Positions 35,735 through 45,807 are shown, counted from the first letter of the stretch. The stretch is 64,000 nucleotides of DNA from Actinomadura nitritigenes (GCF_017573545.1 NZ_JAGEOK010000003.1:1-64000), one strand, 5' to 3'. A program made the numbers and translations. Notes: generated from the letters alone by a model not told the origin.

Positions 35735-37285
35735 TCATGCGGGCGTCGGCGTGTGGGCGGCGCAGCCCGGTGCGGCGGCCTGGTCCTGCGCCGCCGGGCG
35801 GCCGATGGTCGGCATGCCCAGCGAGACGCCCTTCGGGCCCTCGCCCTGGCGCGCCTCCCACGCGTCACCCGCCCGCGTACGGCGGACGCCCTGGACCGGC
35901 TTGTCGGCCACCAGATGGTGGGGCGCCGCGTAGGTCACCTCCACGGTGACCATGTCGCCGGGACGGACGGGCTCGTCCGGTGCCCGGAAATGGACCAGGC
36001 GGTTGTCGGGCGCGCGGCCCGACAGGCGGCGGGTCTCCTCGTCCTTGCGGCCCTCCCCCTCGGCCACGAGGACCTCGAGAGTGCGGCCGAGCTGCTTCTT
36101 GTTCTCCGCCCAGGAGATCTCCTCCTGCAGGGCGACCAGCCGCTCGTACCGCTCCTGGACGACCTCCTTGGGCAGCTGCCCGTCCATGGTGGCCGCCGGC
36201 GTCCCCGGCCGCTTGGAGTACTGGAACGTGAACGCCGAGGAGAACCGCGCCTCGCGCACCACGTGCAGGGTCTGCTCGAAGTCCGCCTCGGTCTCGCCCG
36301 GGAAGCCCACGATGATGTCCGTGGTGATCGCGGCGTCCGGGATGGCGGCGCGCACCTTCTCGATGATGCCGAGGTAGCGCTCCTGCCGGTAGGACCGGCG
36401 CATGGCCCGCAGCACCGCGTCCGACCCGGACTGCAGCGGCATGTGCAGCGACGGCATGACGTTGGGGGTCTCGGCCATCGCCGCGATCACGTCGTCGGTG
36501 AAGTCCTTGGGGTGGGGCGAGGTGAACCGGACCCGCTCCAGGCCGTCCACGTTCCCGCACGCGCGGAGCAGGCCCGCGAACGCGGACTGGCCGCCCTCCG
36601 TCATGGCGCGCACCTCGTCCGGCGCCGCCGACAGGGCCCCGAAGCCCGAGCCGTAGGCGTTGACGTTCTGCCCCAGCAGCGTGATCTCCAGGACGCCCTC
36701 GCCGACCAGCGCCTCGATCTCGGCGAGGATCTCGCCGGGCCGGCGGTCCCTCTCCTTGCCGCGCAGCGACGGGACGATGCAGAACGTGCAGGTGTTGTTG
36801 CAGCCGACGGAGATCGACACCCACGCGGCGTAGGGGGACTCGCGGCGCGTCGGGAGCGTCGACGGGAAGGTCACCAGCGACTCTTCGATCTCGACCTGCG
36901 CCTCGCTCTGCACGCGCGACCGCTCCAGCAGCGCGGGCAGCGACCCGATGTTGTGGGTCCCGAACACCACGTCCACCCAGGGCGCGCGTTTGACGATGGT
37001 GTCGCGGTCCTTCTGCGCCAGGCAGCCGCCCACGGCGATCTGCATGCCCGGATGACCGTCCTTGACGGGCCGCAGATGGCCCAGGTTCCCGTAGAGCCGG
37101 TTGTCGGCGTTCTCCCGCACCGCGCAGGTGTTGAACACCACCACGTCGGGCTCCGTCCCGCCCGCGCGCACGTAGCCGGCCGCCTCCAGCAACCCGGACA
37201 GCCGCTCGGAGTCGTGGACGTTCATCTGGCACCCGTAGGTACGGATCTCGTACGTGCGGGTGCTCGTCTCCATAGGCGCACTCAT
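35735..37285 (-). CDS. miaB: tRNA-2-methylthio-N6-dimethylallyladenosine synthase
   Basis: The protein has 516 residues. MiaB adds the methylthio group to i6A37. The N-terminal domain has [24 protein letters not shown] and VGGCLAQKD (cluster-binding cysteines). The radical SAM domain has [20 protein letters not shown] and the [15 protein letters not shown] pattern, followed by a TRAM domain near [17 protein letters not shown]. About 45 extra residues at the C-terminus look disordered. I chose ATG 37285 (GGGGA at good spacing) over ATG 37273. Confidence 0.96.
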   Translation of the reverse strand: MSAPMETSTRTYEIRTYGCQMNVHDSERLSGLLEAAGYVRAGGTEPDVVVFNTCAVRENADNRLYGNLGHLRPVKDGHPGMQIAVGGCLAQKDRDTIVKRAPWVDVVFGTHNIGSLPALLERSRVQSEAQVEIEESLVTFPSTLPTRRESPYAAWVSISVGCNNTCTFCIVPSLRGKERDRRPGEILAEIEALVGEGVLEITLLGQNVNAYGSGFGALSAAPDEVRAMTEGGQSAFAGLLRACGNVDGLERVRFTSPHPKDFTDDVIAAMAETPNVMPSLHMPLQSGSDAVLRAMRRSYRQERYLGIIEKVRAAIPDAAITTDIIVGFPGETEADFEQTLHVVREARFSSAFTFQYSKRPGTPAATMDGQLPKEVVQERYERLVALQEEISWAENKKQLGRTLEVLVAEGEGRKDEETRRLSGRAPDNRLVHFRAPDEPVRPGDMVTVEVTYAAPHHLVADKPVQGVRRTRAGDAWEARQGEGPKGVSLGMPTIGRPAAQDQAAAPGCAAHTPTPA

Positions 37286-37332
37286 GACAGTCCCCAAGCG
37301 TACGCGCCGGAGGGTGCGCGGCGGGCACGGAT

Positions 37333-37381
37333 GATCACGCTGCGACGCCTCATCTACCCGCCGAACTGCGCAGTCGTGATC
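37333..37381. promoter_or_regulatory. Long inverted repeat in the miaB-gluA divergent region
   Basis: GATCACGCTGCG (37333-37344) mirrors CGCAGTCGTGATC (37369-37381) with one inserted base. It lies 58-106 bp before gluA and may be an operator or a stem-loop for either gene. Confidence 0.5.
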
Positions 37382-37424
37382 GGATCGGTACCGCTACGGA
37401 ACCAACGGACGCAACGGGATGACG

Positions 37425-37430
37425 TAGAGT
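37425..37430 (+). promoter_or_regulatory. Candidate -10 of a leaderless gluA transcript
   Basis: TAGAGT ends 8 bases before the gluA ATG at 37439, and no Shine-Dalgarno lies between. The -35 is not recognisable. Confidence 0.45.
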
Positions 37431-37438
37431 CCGACCGC

Positions 37439-38257
37439 ATGACGGACAGCGAAGGCGGGCCCGACCTGACCAAGGGGCAAGGGCCGGAGGACGCCATCAC
37501 GCAGGCCGCCGCAACCGGCACGGGACCGCTCGTCGTGGTCGAGCACGTCCACAAGCACTTCGGCGAGCTGCACGTGCTCAAGGACATCAACCTCACCGTG
37601 GACCGCGGCGAGGTCGTCGTCGTCATCGGCCCCTCGGGCGGCGGCAAGTCGACCCTGTGCCGGTCGATCAACCGGCTCGAGCCCATCGACGGCGGCCGGA
37701 TCCTCGTCGACGGCAAGGAGCTGCCCAAGGAGGGCAAGGAGCTGGCGCGGCTCCGCGCGGACGTGGGCATGGTGTTCCAGTCGTTCAACCTGTTCGCCCA
37801 CAAGACGATCCTCGAGAACGTCACGCTCGGCCCGGTGAAGGTCCGCAAGCAGGGCAAGCAGGAGTCCGAGAAGCACGCGATGGAGCTGCTGGAGCGCGTC
37901 GGCATCGCGAACCAGGCGGCCAAGTACCCCGCCCAGCTCTCCGGCGGGCAGCAGCAGCGCGCCGCGATCGCCCGCTCCCTCGCCATGCGGCCCAAGGTCA
38001 TGCTCTTCGACGAGCCCACCTCGGCACTCGACCCCGAGATGGTCAACGAGGTGCTCGACGTCATGACGGGCCTGGCCCGGGAGGGCATGACCATGATCGT
38101 GGTGACCCACGAGATGGGCTTCGCCCGCCGGGCCGCGCAGAAGGTCGTGTTCATGGCGGACGGGCAGATCGTGGAGGAGAACACCCCCGACGAGTTCTTC
38201 ACCAACGCGCGCACGGACCGCGCGAAGGACTTCCTTTCCAAGATCCTCACGCACTGA
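37439..38257 (+). CDS. gluA: Glutamate ABC transporter ATP-binding protein
   Basis: The protein has 272 residues, a polar amino acid family ATPase. Walker A is GPSGGGKST, signature [17 protein letters not shown], Walker [15 protein letters not shown] and the H-loop [11 protein letters not shown] 30-residue acidic, Thr-rich head precedes the ABC domain. It is first in gluABCD, the glutamate uptake system described in Corynebacterium glutamicum, where it also lies near recX and miaB. Substrate is assigned from this synteny and the binding-protein type. Confidence 0.9.
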   Translation: MTDSEGGPDLTKGQGPEDAITQAAATGTGPLVVVEHVHKHFGELHVLKDINLTVDRGEVVVVIGPSGGGKSTLCRSINRLEPIDGGRILVDGKELPKEGKELARLRADVGMVFQSFNLFAHKTILENVTLGPVKVRKQGKQESEKHAMELLERVGIANQAAKYPAQLSGGQQQRAAIARSLAMRPKVMLFDEPTSALDPEMVNEVLDVMTGLAREGMTMIVVTHEMGFARRAAQKVVFMADGQIVEENTPDEFFTNARTDRAKDFLSKILTH

Positions 38258-38297
38258 GCCGCGGGGCTCCGGCAGAGAAGCAGAGGTGTGACGAGTA

Positions 38298-39167
38298 ATG
38301 CGATTCAAGCGTTTCGGCGCTCTGATCGGCGCGGGCCTGGCCCTGTCGCTGGCCGTGTCGGCCTGCGGTAGCGACAAGGAGAAGACCGACGCGAAGACGG
38401 TCGTCCAGAAGGCCAAGGAAGACAAGAAGCTGACGATCGGCATCAAGTTCGACCAGCCCTCGCTCGGGCTGAAGAAGCCGGACGGCACGTTCGCGGGCTT
38501 CGACGTCGACGTCGCCCGGTACATCGCCAAGCAGCTCGGCGTCCCGGAGAGCGGCATCACCTTCAAGGAGACGACCTCCGCCAACCGCGAGTCGTTCCTC
38601 GGCGGCGGCCAGGTCGACCTGGTGGTGGCGACCTACTCCATCACCGACGCGCGCAAGCAGCAGATCACCTTCGGCGGCCCGTACTACGTCGCGCACCAGG
38701 ACACGATGGTCCAGGCCAAGAACAACTCCATCAAGAAGGCCCAGGACCTCAAGGGCAAGAAGCTCTGCCGCGCCGCCGGGTCGAACTCCTTCCGCCGCGT
38801 CACCGAGCCGCCGCCGGACGGCAAGCTCAACATCAAGGGCGTCACGCTGGTCGACGCCAACAGCTACTCCGACTGCGTGAGCAAGCTGAAGGCCGGCGCC
38901 CTGGACGCGGTCAGCACCGACGACCTGATCCTCGCCGGCTTCGCCGCGCAGCAGCCCGGCCAGTTCAAGGTCATCAACGACCCCTTCACCGACGAGAAGT
39001 ACGGCGTCGGCATCAAGAAGGGCGACAAGGAGACCTGCGAGGCCGTCAACGCCGCCATCCAGAAGATGTACTCCGACGGCAGCGCGAAGACGTACCTGGA
39101 GAAGAACTTCACGGGCACGGGTCTGAAGCTCGTCACGACCGTCCCGCAGATGGAAGGCTGCGCCTGA
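38298..39167 (+). CDS. gluB: Glutamate-binding lipoprotein
   Basis: The protein has 289 residues. MRFKRFGALIGAGLALSLAV ends in the lipobox SAC (Cys23). SBP family 3: IGIKFDQPSLGLKKPDGTFAG, FDVDVARYIAKQLG, ANRESFLGGGQVDLVVATYSIT and FGGPYYVAHQDTMV. Four cysteines in the C-terminal lobe (KKLCRAA, SDCVS, ETCEA and GCA at the end) may make two disulfides. It lies 40 bp after gluA. A very strong hairpin follows it. Confidence 0.93.
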   Translation: MRFKRFGALIGAGLALSLAVSACGSDKEKTDAKTVVQKAKEDKKLTIGIKFDQPSLGLKKPDGTFAGFDVDVARYIAKQLGVPESGITFKETTSANRESFLGGGQVDLVVATYSITDARKQQITFGGPYYVAHQDTMVQAKNNSIKKAQDLKGKKLCRAAGSNSFRRVTEPPPDGKLNIKGVTLVDANSYSDCVSKLKAGALDAVSTDDLILAGFAAQQPGQFKVINDPFTDEKYGVGIKKGDKETCEAVNAAIQKMYSDGSAKTYLEKNFTGTGLKLVTTVPQMEGCA

Positions 39168-39190
39168 TCCCAGGCTGAGGCTCCCCCTCG

Positions 39191-39233
39191 GCCGGTGCCT
39201 CCCCCGGAGCGTCGCTCCCGGGGAGGCACCGGC
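39191..39233 (+). terminator. Strong hairpin between gluB and gluC
   Basis: GCCGGTGCCTCCCC...GGGGAGGCACCGGC, about 20 bp of stem around GTCG. It probably cuts the transcript after the binding protein, so gluAB is made in excess of gluCD, as is common for ABC importers. Confidence 0.75.
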
Positions 39234-39273
39234 GTGGACTCGACCGGCTGGAACGCTATGGAACAGCTAAGCA

Positions 39274-39957
39274 ATGTTTGACTTCAGCGCCTTCTTCGAC
39301 CACTTCGACGAGATCCTCCAGGGGTTCTGGGCGACGATCCGCCTGGCCGCGGCGTCGGCGGTCCTGTCCCTCATCATCGGCACGGTGCTGGCGAGCTTCC
39401 GGGTCTCCCCGGTCCCGGTGCTGCGGTCCTTCGGCGCGGGCTACGTCAACATCGTCCGCAACACCCCCCTGACCCTGGTGCTGCTGCTGTGCGCCCAGGG
39501 GCTCAATGACACGCTGCACCTGACGTTCTCGTCGAACTCCTCGACGACCTACTACTGGTGGGCGGTGCTCGGCCTGTCGGGCTACACCGGCGCGTTCGTC
39601 TGCGAGACCCTGCGCTCGGGCATCAACACGGTGCCGCTCGGCCAGGCCGAGGCGGCGCGGTCGATCGGGCTGACCTTCATCCAGTCGCTGCGGATGATCA
39701 TCCTCCCGCAGGCGTTCCGCTCGGTGATCGCGCCGATGGGCAGCATCCTCATCGCGATGATCAAGAACACGACGGTCGCGGCGGCGGCGAGCTACGCCGA
39801 GGTGGCGCTGGTGAGCAAGACGCTGCTGGACGCGCCGACCTTCACCGGCGGCGCGATCCCGCTGTTCATCGGGGTGGCCGTCGGCTTCATGATCCTGATC
39901 CTGCCGACCGGGTTCTTCTTCGGCTGGCTGGCCAAGCGGATGGCGGTGGCGCGGTGA
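39274..39957 (+). CDS. gluC: Glutamate ABC transporter permease
   Basis: The protein has 227 residues with about five membrane helices. The His/Glu/Gln-type permease motif is FWATIRLAAASAVLSLIIGT and the cytoplasmic EAA loop GQAEAARSIGLTFIQSLRMIILPQAFRSVI. It pairs with GluD to make the channel. No good ribosome site precedes ATG 39274 (weak AACAG). The start of gluD overlaps its stop (GTGA). Confidence 0.93.
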   Translation: MFDFSAFFDHFDEILQGFWATIRLAAASAVLSLIIGTVLASFRVSPVPVLRSFGAGYVNIVRNTPLTLVLLLCAQGLNDTLHLTFSSNSSTTYYWWAVLGLSGYTGAFVCETLRSGINTVPLGQAEAARSIGLTFIQSLRMIILPQAFRSVIAPMGSILIAMIKNTTVAAAASYAEVALVSKTLLDAPTFTGGAIPLFIGVAVGFMILILPTGFFFGWLAKRMAVAR

Positions 39958-40961
39958 GCAAGGAAGCGACGGTCCTCTTCGACGCCCCCGGACCGCGGGC
40001 GCAGGCGCGCAACCGGGTGTTGACCGTCGTCTCGGCGGTCGTCCTCCTGGCGATCTTCGCCGCCCTGGTCTGGCGCTTCAACGACAAGGGCCAGTTCGCG
40101 GGCGAGCTGTGGAACCCGTTCCTGAAGTGGACGGTCTGGAAAGAGCTGATCCTGCCCGGCCTCGGGAACACGCTGAAGGCCGCCGCGGTCGCCGCCGTGC
40201 TGGCGATGCTGTTCGGGATCGTGTTCGGCCTCGGCCGGCTGTCGGACCACTGGTGGATCCGGATCCCGGCGGGCGCGGTGGTCGAGTTCTTCCGGGCGAT
40301 CCCGCTGCTGATCCTGATCTTCCTGATGTTCTTCGTGCCGAACAAGATCAGCCCGTCGATCGCCGACTCGCAGTTCGGCACCCTCCAGCGGATCCTGGTG
40401 GACGACTTCTTCTCGCTCTTCGGCGTGGAGATCAACGCCGGGACCGTCATCGTGCCGGCCTTCGCCGCGGTCGTGTTCGGCCTGGTGCTGTACAACGGCT
40501 CGGTGCTGGCGGAGGTCGTGCGGGCGGGCGTGCTGTCCGTCCCGAAGGGGCAGGCGGAGGCCGCCTACTCCATCGGCCTGCGCAAGAACGGCGTCATGCG
40601 GCTGGTGCTCCTGCCGCAGGCCATCCGGGTGATGATGCCGGCGATCGTGAGCCAGATCGTCGTCCTGCTCAAGGACACCGCGCTCGGGTTCATCATCGCC
40701 TACAGCGAGCTGCTCAACGCGGGCTTCAACCTGATCCCGGCGAACTACCACAACAACAAGATCCAGGCCGGGATCGTCATCGCGATCATCTACATCGCGA
40801 TCAACATGGCGGTGAGCCGGTTCGCGACGTGGCTCGAGAGCCGCGGCCGCCGCAACCGCAAGACCGGCGGGACGACGCTCGGCGCCGGAACCCCCGGGGC
40901 CGCGGCCGAGATGTCGGTCAAGAACGTGACCGCGGGCGAGATGGGGGCCCCTGGGCTCTGA
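39954..40961 (+). CDS. gluD: Glutamate ABC transporter permease
   Basis: The protein has 335 residues, longer than GluC because of an N-terminal head and a roughly 40-residue disordered C-terminal tail (RGRRNRKTGGTTLGAG...). Membrane helices begin at VLTVVSAVVLLAIFAALVW. The EAA loop is GQAEAAYSIGLRKNGVMRLVLLPQAIRVMMP. GTG 39954 overlaps the gluC stop by 4 bp, so the pair is translated together. A perfect 12-bp terminator hairpin follows. Confidence 0.93.
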   Translation: MSKEATVLFDAPGPRAQARNRVLTVVSAVVLLAIFAALVWRFNDKGQFAGELWNPFLKWTVWKELILPGLGNTLKAAAVAAVLAMLFGIVFGLGRLSDHWWIRIPAGAVVEFFRAIPLLILIFLMFFVPNKISPSIADSQFGTLQRILVDDFFSLFGVEINAGTVIVPAFAAVVFGLVLYNGSVLAEVVRAGVLSVPKGQAEAAYSIGLRKNGVMRLVLLPQAIRVMMPAIVSQIVVLLKDTALGFIIAYSELLNAGFNLIPANYHNNKIQAGIVIAIIYIAINMAVSRFATWLESRGRRNRKTGGTTLGAGTPGAAAEMSVKNVTAGEMGAPGL

Positions 40962-41003
40962 CCTGTGCCGGGAGCGGGCCCGACCGCTCCGGGCCGCCGC
41001 GCT

Positions 41004-41030
41004 GGGCGCCACCGGTCTCCGGTGGCGCCC
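41004..41030 (+). terminator. Terminator of the gluABCD operon
   Basis: GGGCGCCACCGG, loop TCT, CCGGTGGCGCCC: a perfect 12-bp stem 43 bases after the gluD stop. Confidence 0.85.
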
Positions 41031-41161
41031 TCCGCTTTCCCGGCCCCGGACCGCCCGCACGGCGAAGGGGTGCCGATCACCCGTGACCGGCACATATCTT
41101 TCCGAAGTCAAAGCGCCCGTCATGGCCCCAACCGATCCCCGTATGCGGGACGATTCCTGTT

Positions 41162-43153
41162 ATGACCGCTCGTGTGACCCTCCCCTACGGCTCCTGGCCT
41201 TCCCCCATCTCCGCGGCCGATGTGGCCCGCGCCCGGCTGCGCCTCAGTTTCCCCACCGTCGCGGGTGATGACGTGTGGTGGCAGGAGACCCGACCCGAGG
41301 AGGGCGGGCGGACGACGGTCATCCACCTCAAGGGCGGGCATCGCACCGAGGTGCTCCAGGCCCCGTGGGACGCCCGCACGCGCGTCCACGAGTACGGCGG
41401 GCGGTCATACCTGCCGGTCCGTACCGCCGAGGGCGTGTCGCTGGTGTTCTCCAACTACGAGGACCAGCGCCTCCACCGGCTGGACGAGGGCGACCCCAAG
41501 CCGTACCCGCTCACCCCGGAGCCGGCCGTCCAGGCGGGGCTGCGCTACGCCGACTACGTGCTCTCCCCCGACGGCACCGAGATCTGGTGCGTGTGCGAGG
41601 GGCACATCGCCGAGCCGCCGGAGGGCGGGGACACCGCCGCCGGGATCCGCCGCGCCATCGTCGCCGTCCCCCTGGACGGCAGCGCCGCCGACGACGCCGG
41701 GGCCATCCGCGAGCTCGTGACCGGCGCGCACTTCTACGCGTCGCCGGCCCCCTCTCCGAGCGGCGGGCACCTCGCCTGGGTGCAGTGGAACCACCCCCGC
41801 ATGCCCTGGGACGGCACCGAGCTGCGCGTGGCGGCCATCGAGGACGGCACCACGGTCGCGCCCCGCACCGTCAAGGGCGGCCTGACCGAGTCCGTCGTCG
41901 CGCCGCTGTGGCGCGACGACGAGTCCCTCTACGTCATCTCCGACTGGCCCGGCTGGTGGAACATCTACCAGGTCGGCCTGCACGGCGAGTCCCCGCAGGC
42001 GCTGTACCCGGCCGAGGAGGAGTTCACCGGGGCGCTCTGGCAGCTCGGCGGCATGCCGTACGCGCTGCTGGACGACGGGCGCCTCGCCGTCCTGCACGGC
42101 GAGGGCGACATGCGGCTGGGCATCTACGACCCCGAGACGCTCGACCTGGTCGACGTGGAGGTGCCGTACGAGGACTGGCACCCGCAGCTGTCGGCCGACG
42201 GCACCACGATCGTCGGCATCGCGGGCGGCCCCGACCTGCCGACGTCGGTGGTGCGCGTCGACACCACCACGGGCCGCGTCGAGGGGCTCCGCCGCGAGCT
42301 CGCCGAACTGCCCGACGTGGCGTACCTGTCGAAGCCGCGCACCGAGCGCCTCGAAGGGCCGTTCGGGCGCCCGGTCCACGCCTACGTGTTCCCGCCGACC
42401 AACCCGGAGGCCGCCGCCCCCGAGGGCGAGCTGCCTCCCTACGTGGTGTTCGTGCACGGCGGCCCGACCGGCCGCGTCTCCAAGGACCTCGACCTGGAGC
42501 GGTGCTACTTCACCAGCCGCGGCATCGGCGTCATCGACGTCAACTACGGCGGATCGACCGGGTACGGGCGCGCCTACCGCGAGCGGCTGCGCCGCCAGTG
42601 GGGCGTGGTGGACGTCGAGGACGCCATAGCCGCCGCCCAGGCGCTCGTCGACGGCGGCATAGCGGACCCGGCGCGGCTGGCCATCCGGGGCGGTTCCGCG
42701 GGCGGCTGGACGACGCTCGCCGCCGCCACGCAGACCGACCTGTTCAAGGCCGCCACGTCCTACTTCGGGATCAGCGACCTGCAGAGCTTCGCCGCGGCCA
42801 CGCACGACTTCGAGTCGCACTACCTGTTCGGGCTGATCGGCCCGCTGCCCGGCTTCGAGCGGGCCTACGAGGAGCGCTCGCCACTCAACCGGGCCGACCG
42901 GACGGCATGCCCCGTGCTGCTGCTGCAGGGCCTCAACGACCCGGTGGTGCCGCCGGACCAGTCCGAGCGGTTCGCGGTCGCGCTCGCCAACAAGAAGATG
43001 CCGTACGCCTACCTGACGTTCGAGGGCGAGTCGCACGGCTTCCGCCGCGCCGACACCGTCATCGCGTGCCTGGAGGCCGAGCTGGCGTTCTACGGGCAGA
43101 CCCTCGGGTTCGAGCCGCGGGGCGTCGCCCCCATCGACCTGACGGTGGCCTGA
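41162..43153 (+). CDS. Prolyl oligopeptidase-family (S9) peptidase
   Basis: The protein has 663 residues. The N-terminal part (about 1-380) reads as beta-propeller blades (LSPDGTEIWCV, PSPSGGHLAWVQWNH, LSADGTTIVGIAGG). The C-terminal alpha/beta-hydrolase domain has PPYVVFVHGGPTGR, nucleophile motif RGGSAGGWTTLAA (Ser near residue 512), LLLQGLNDPVVPPDQ (Asp) and FEGESHGFRR (His). It has no signal peptide, so it is probably cytoplasmic and trims small peptides. It resembles acyl-peptide hydrolase/S9C enzymes. It stands alone between two terminators. Confidence 0.93.
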   Translation: MTARVTLPYGSWPSPISAADVARARLRLSFPTVAGDDVWWQETRPEEGGRTTVIHLKGGHRTEVLQAPWDARTRVHEYGGRSYLPVRTAEGVSLVFSNYEDQRLHRLDEGDPKPYPLTPEPAVQAGLRYADYVLSPDGTEIWCVCEGHIAEPPEGGDTAAGIRRAIVAVPLDGSAADDAGAIRELVTGAHFYASPAPSPSGGHLAWVQWNHPRMPWDGTELRVAAIEDGTTVAPRTVKGGLTESVVAPLWRDDESLYVISDWPGWWNIYQVGLHGESPQALYPAEEEFTGALWQLGGMPYALLDDGRLAVLHGEGDMRLGIYDPETLDLVDVEVPYEDWHPQLSADGTTIVGIAGGPDLPTSVVRVDTTTGRVEGLRRELAELPDVAYLSKPRTERLEGPFGRPVHAYVFPPTNPEAAAPEGELPPYVVFVHGGPTGRVSKDLDLERCYFTSRGIGVIDVNYGGSTGYGRAYRERLRRQWGVVDVEDAIAAAQALVDGGIADPARLAIRGGSAGGWTTLAAATQTDLFKAATSYFGISDLQSFAAATHDFESHYLFGLIGPLPGFERAYEERSPLNRADRTACPVLLLQGLNDPVVPPDQSERFAVALANKKMPYAYLTFEGESHGFRRADTVIACLEAELAFYGQTLGFEPRGVAPIDLTVA

Positions 43154-43166
43154 GCCCTCCGCCGTC

Positions 43167-43202
43167 CCGTCCGCCGGCGGCCGCCAGGCCCTCGGCGGAC
43201 GG
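43167..43202. terminator. Bidirectional hairpin between convergent peptidase genes
   Basis: CCGTCCGCCG, 16-nt loop, CGGCGGACGG: a perfect 10-bp stem in the 90-bp gap. Confidence 0.7.
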
Positions 43203-43243
43203 AGCGGGCCCCTCGTGCTGAGCGGGCCCCCCGGGCGGGCAGG

Positions 43244-44182
43244 TCAGACGGCGCGCTTGTCGGCGGCGGCGCGCAGGTTGTAGACGTCCTTGTCGAAGTA
43301 CGCCGAGTACGACCGGGACGCCGTGTTGCCGCCGCCCTGGTAGCCGCCGATGACGCCGTTGATGTAGCCCTTCTGCGTCGTGTAGCTGTAGTTCAGCAGC
43401 CACGGGCTGCCGCTCGTGCCGCCGTAGAAGCCCGTGCAGTCCATCCGGATCTGGAACCTGGACTGCTGTGCCGTCTTCGTCCGGCAGTAGATGGGCCGGT
43501 CGCGCGGGTCGAAGGCGATCTTCGGGTAGCCGGCCACGTTCACCGTCTTGCCGACGCCCTGGTTGATCGCGAGCTTGTTGTAGCCGACCGCCTTCTGGAT
43601 CGTCTTGCCGTTCCGGTCGTTCAGCGCGATGAACCCGAAGTCCAGGTCGCGGTCCGTGCTGGTGATCCAGCGCTGGTCGACCAGCAGCATCTTGGCCGTC
43701 CAGGTGCCGTAGGGCCGCTTCCCACGGTCGTACTTCGGGACGAACGCCACCTTCGTCGCGTAGTGCTTGCCCATGCCGCCGTGGATGCAGTGCGCCGCCG
43801 TGATCAGCAGCCGCTGCGACGAGCTCTGCACGACGCTCGCGGTGCAGAAGTGGTCGCCCTGGCCGTTGTTGAAGAACAGCGCGCCGATCGTCGGCACCCC
43901 GGCGAACGCCTTGGACTGCGCGATCGACTGCGCCGACAGCGACCGCCCGGACGCGCCGCCGGTCGGGCGGTCGATGGGCGTCGCCGCGGCCATCCGGTTC
44001 GCCGTCCAGTAGCGGGACGCGTCGCCGGCGTCGGCCGCGCTGATCCGCATGCTCGCGGACGTGTCGGCCACCGCTCGTCCCTGGGCGTCGCCCTCCGTGT
44101 ACCAGACCGTGGCGGCACCCGCCGCGACGATGCCGGCGCAGGCGCCGCCCGCGGCCGTCCACCGCATCCACCGATTGCGCAT
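43244..44182 (-). CDS. Secreted trypsin-like serine protease
   Basis: The protein has 312 residues. N-terminal MRNRWMRWTAAGGACAGIVA then AGAATVW is a signal sequence or anchor, followed by a probable propeptide to about residue 95. The chymotrypsin-fold triad is visible: His131 in LLITAAHC, Asp181 in DRDLDFGFIAL and Ser257 in FYGGTSGSPW. Cysteine pairs CTAS...HC and CRT...DC suggest disulfides. It is likely exported and autoprocessed. It lies just downstream of rny but reads as an independent gene. Confidence 0.9.
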   Translation of the reverse strand: MRNRWMRWTAAGGACAGIVAAGAATVWYTEGDAQGRAVADTSASMRISAADAGDASRYWTANRMAAATPIDRPTGGASGRSLSAQSIAQSKAFAGVPTIGALFFNNGQGDHFCTASVVQSSSQRLLITAAHCIHGGMGKHYATKVAFVPKYDRGKRPYGTWTAKMLLVDQRWITSTDRDLDFGFIALNDRNGKTIQKAVGYNKLAINQGVGKTVNVAGYPKIAFDPRDRPIYCRTKTAQQSRFQIRMDCTGFYGGTSGSPWLLNYSYTTQKGYINGVIGGYQGGGNTASRSYSAYFDKDVYNLRAAADKRAV

Positions 44183-44235
44183 CGCGCAAAACTACCGATC
44201 TCACCGGCTCCGCACAACGGGAACGATCACTCCGG

Positions 44236-45807
44236 TCAGCGCGCGAACTCGATCGCCCGGGACTCCCGCACCACGGTCACCCGGATCTGTCCGGGATAGG
44301 TGAGCTCGTCCTCCACCTGCTTGGCGATGTCGCGCGCGATGACCTGCGCCTGGATGTCGTCCACCGAGTCCGGCTTCACCATCACCCGGATCTCCCGGCC
44401 CGCCTGCATCGCGAAGACCTTCTCCACGCCCTGGTGCTTCTCCCGGGCGATCTGCTCCAGCCGCTCGAGCCGCTTGACGTAGGCCTCCAGCGACTCCCGG
44501 CGCGCCCCCGGGCGGCTGCCGCTCACCGCGTCCGCCGCCTGCGTCAGCACCGCCTCGACGGTGCGGACCTCGACCTCGTTGTGGTGCGCCTCGATCGCGT
44601 GCACCACGTCCTCGTCCTCGCCGTACCGGCGCGCTATCTCCGCCCCGATGAGCGCGTGGCTGCCCTCCACCTCGTGCGTGAGCGCCTTGCCGATGTCGTG
44701 CAGCAGCGTGCACCGCTTCGCGACGTCCGCAGGCAGCCGCAGCTCGCTCGCCATGATCCCGGCGATGTGCGCGGACTCGATGAGGTGCTTCAGCACGTTC
44801 TGCCCGTAGGACGTCCGGTACCGCAGCCGGCCGAGCAGCGCGATCAGCTCCGGGTGCATGTCGGCGATGCCGACCTCCACGAGCGCGTCCTCGCCGGCCC
44901 GCACGCACCGCTGCTCGACGTCGCTCCGGCTGCGCTCGTAGACCTCCTCGATCCGCTGCGGGTGGATCCGCCCGTCCAGCACGAGCTTCTCCAGGGTCAG
45001 CCGGCCGACCTCCCTGCGCACCGGGTCGAAGCAGCTCAGCAGCACCGCCTCCGGCGTGTCGTCGATGATGAGGTTCACCCCGGTGGTGGTCTCGAACGCG
45101 CGGATGTTGCGGCCCTCGCGCCCGATGATCCGGCCCTTCATCTCGTCGCTCGGCAGGTGCAGGACCGACACGACCGACTCGGCGGTCTGCTCGCTGGCCA
45201 CCCGCTGGATCGCCAGCGTCACGATCTTGCGGGCGCGCTTGTCGCCCTCCGCCCGCGCCGCGTTCTCGATCTCCCGGGTGATCGGGATGGCCTCCCGCTT
45301 GGCCTGGTTCTCGATCGCCGCGACCAGCTCGCCCTTGGCCTGCTCGGCGGTCAGGCCGGCCGCGCGCTCCAGCACCTTGCGGCGCTCGTCCTCGGCACCG
45401 GCCAGTTCCTTCTTGCGCGCCTCCAGGGTCCGCTTGGTCTCGGCGAGCCGGTCCGCCCACTCCTGGAGCCGGCGCATCTCGCCGTCCAGGCGCTGCTCCC
45501 GCTCCGCGAGCCGAGTCTCCCTGCGCTCCAGGTCCTCCCTGGCGGTCCGCAGGTCGTCCCGGAGGGCCCGGGCCTCCTCCTCGGCGTCCGCGCGCGCCGA
45601 CGCGGCGATCCGCTCCGCCTGCGCCTCGGCCCGTTCGCGCGCCTCCCGGGCCTCCTGCTTGGCCCGGCTCCGGATCTCGTCCGCCTCGCTCCGCGCGCGC
45701 GCCATCTCCGCCGCGGCCTTCCCGGGCACGCCGGGACGCCACAGGATGACGATGACGAGAGCGACCAGGGTCACCAGCAACGCTGCACCCAGCAGGACGC
45801 TCTCCAT
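44236..45807 (-). CDS. rny: Ribonuclease Y
   Basis: The protein has 523 residues. It is a membrane-bound endoribonuclease that starts mRNA decay. One N-terminal helix (LLGAALLVTLVALVIVIL) precedes a long Arg/Glu/Ala coiled coil (about 30-175), a KH domain (GRIIGREGRNIRAFETTTGVNLIIDDTPEAV) and an HD domain (LLHDIGKALTHEVEGSHALIGAEIA; AIEAHHNEVEV). M. tuberculosis relies on RNase E/J as well; here RNase Y lies downstream of recX in the conserved block. Confidence 0.95.
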   Translation of the reverse strand: MESVLLGAALLVTLVALVIVILWRPGVPGKAAAEMARARSEADEIRSRAKQEAREARERAEAQAERIAASARADAEEEARALRDDLRTAREDLERRETRLAEREQRLDGEMRRLQEWADRLAETKRTLEARKKELAGAEDERRKVLERAAGLTAEQAKGELVAAIENQAKREAIPITREIENAARAEGDKRARKIVTLAIQRVASEQTAESVVSVLHLPSDEMKGRIIGREGRNIRAFETTTGVNLIIDDTPEAVLLSCFDPVRREVGRLTLEKLVLDGRIHPQRIEEVYERSRSDVEQRCVRAGEDALVEVGIADMHPELIALLGRLRYRTSYGQNVLKHLIESAHIAGIMASELRLPADVAKRCTLLHDIGKALTHEVEGSHALIGAEIARRYGEDEDVVHAIEAHHNEVEVRTVEAVLTQAADAVSGSRPGARRESLEAYVKRLERLEQIAREKHQGVEKVFAMQAGREIRVMVKPDSVDDIQAQVIARDIAKQVEDELTYPGQIRVTVVRESRAIEFAR

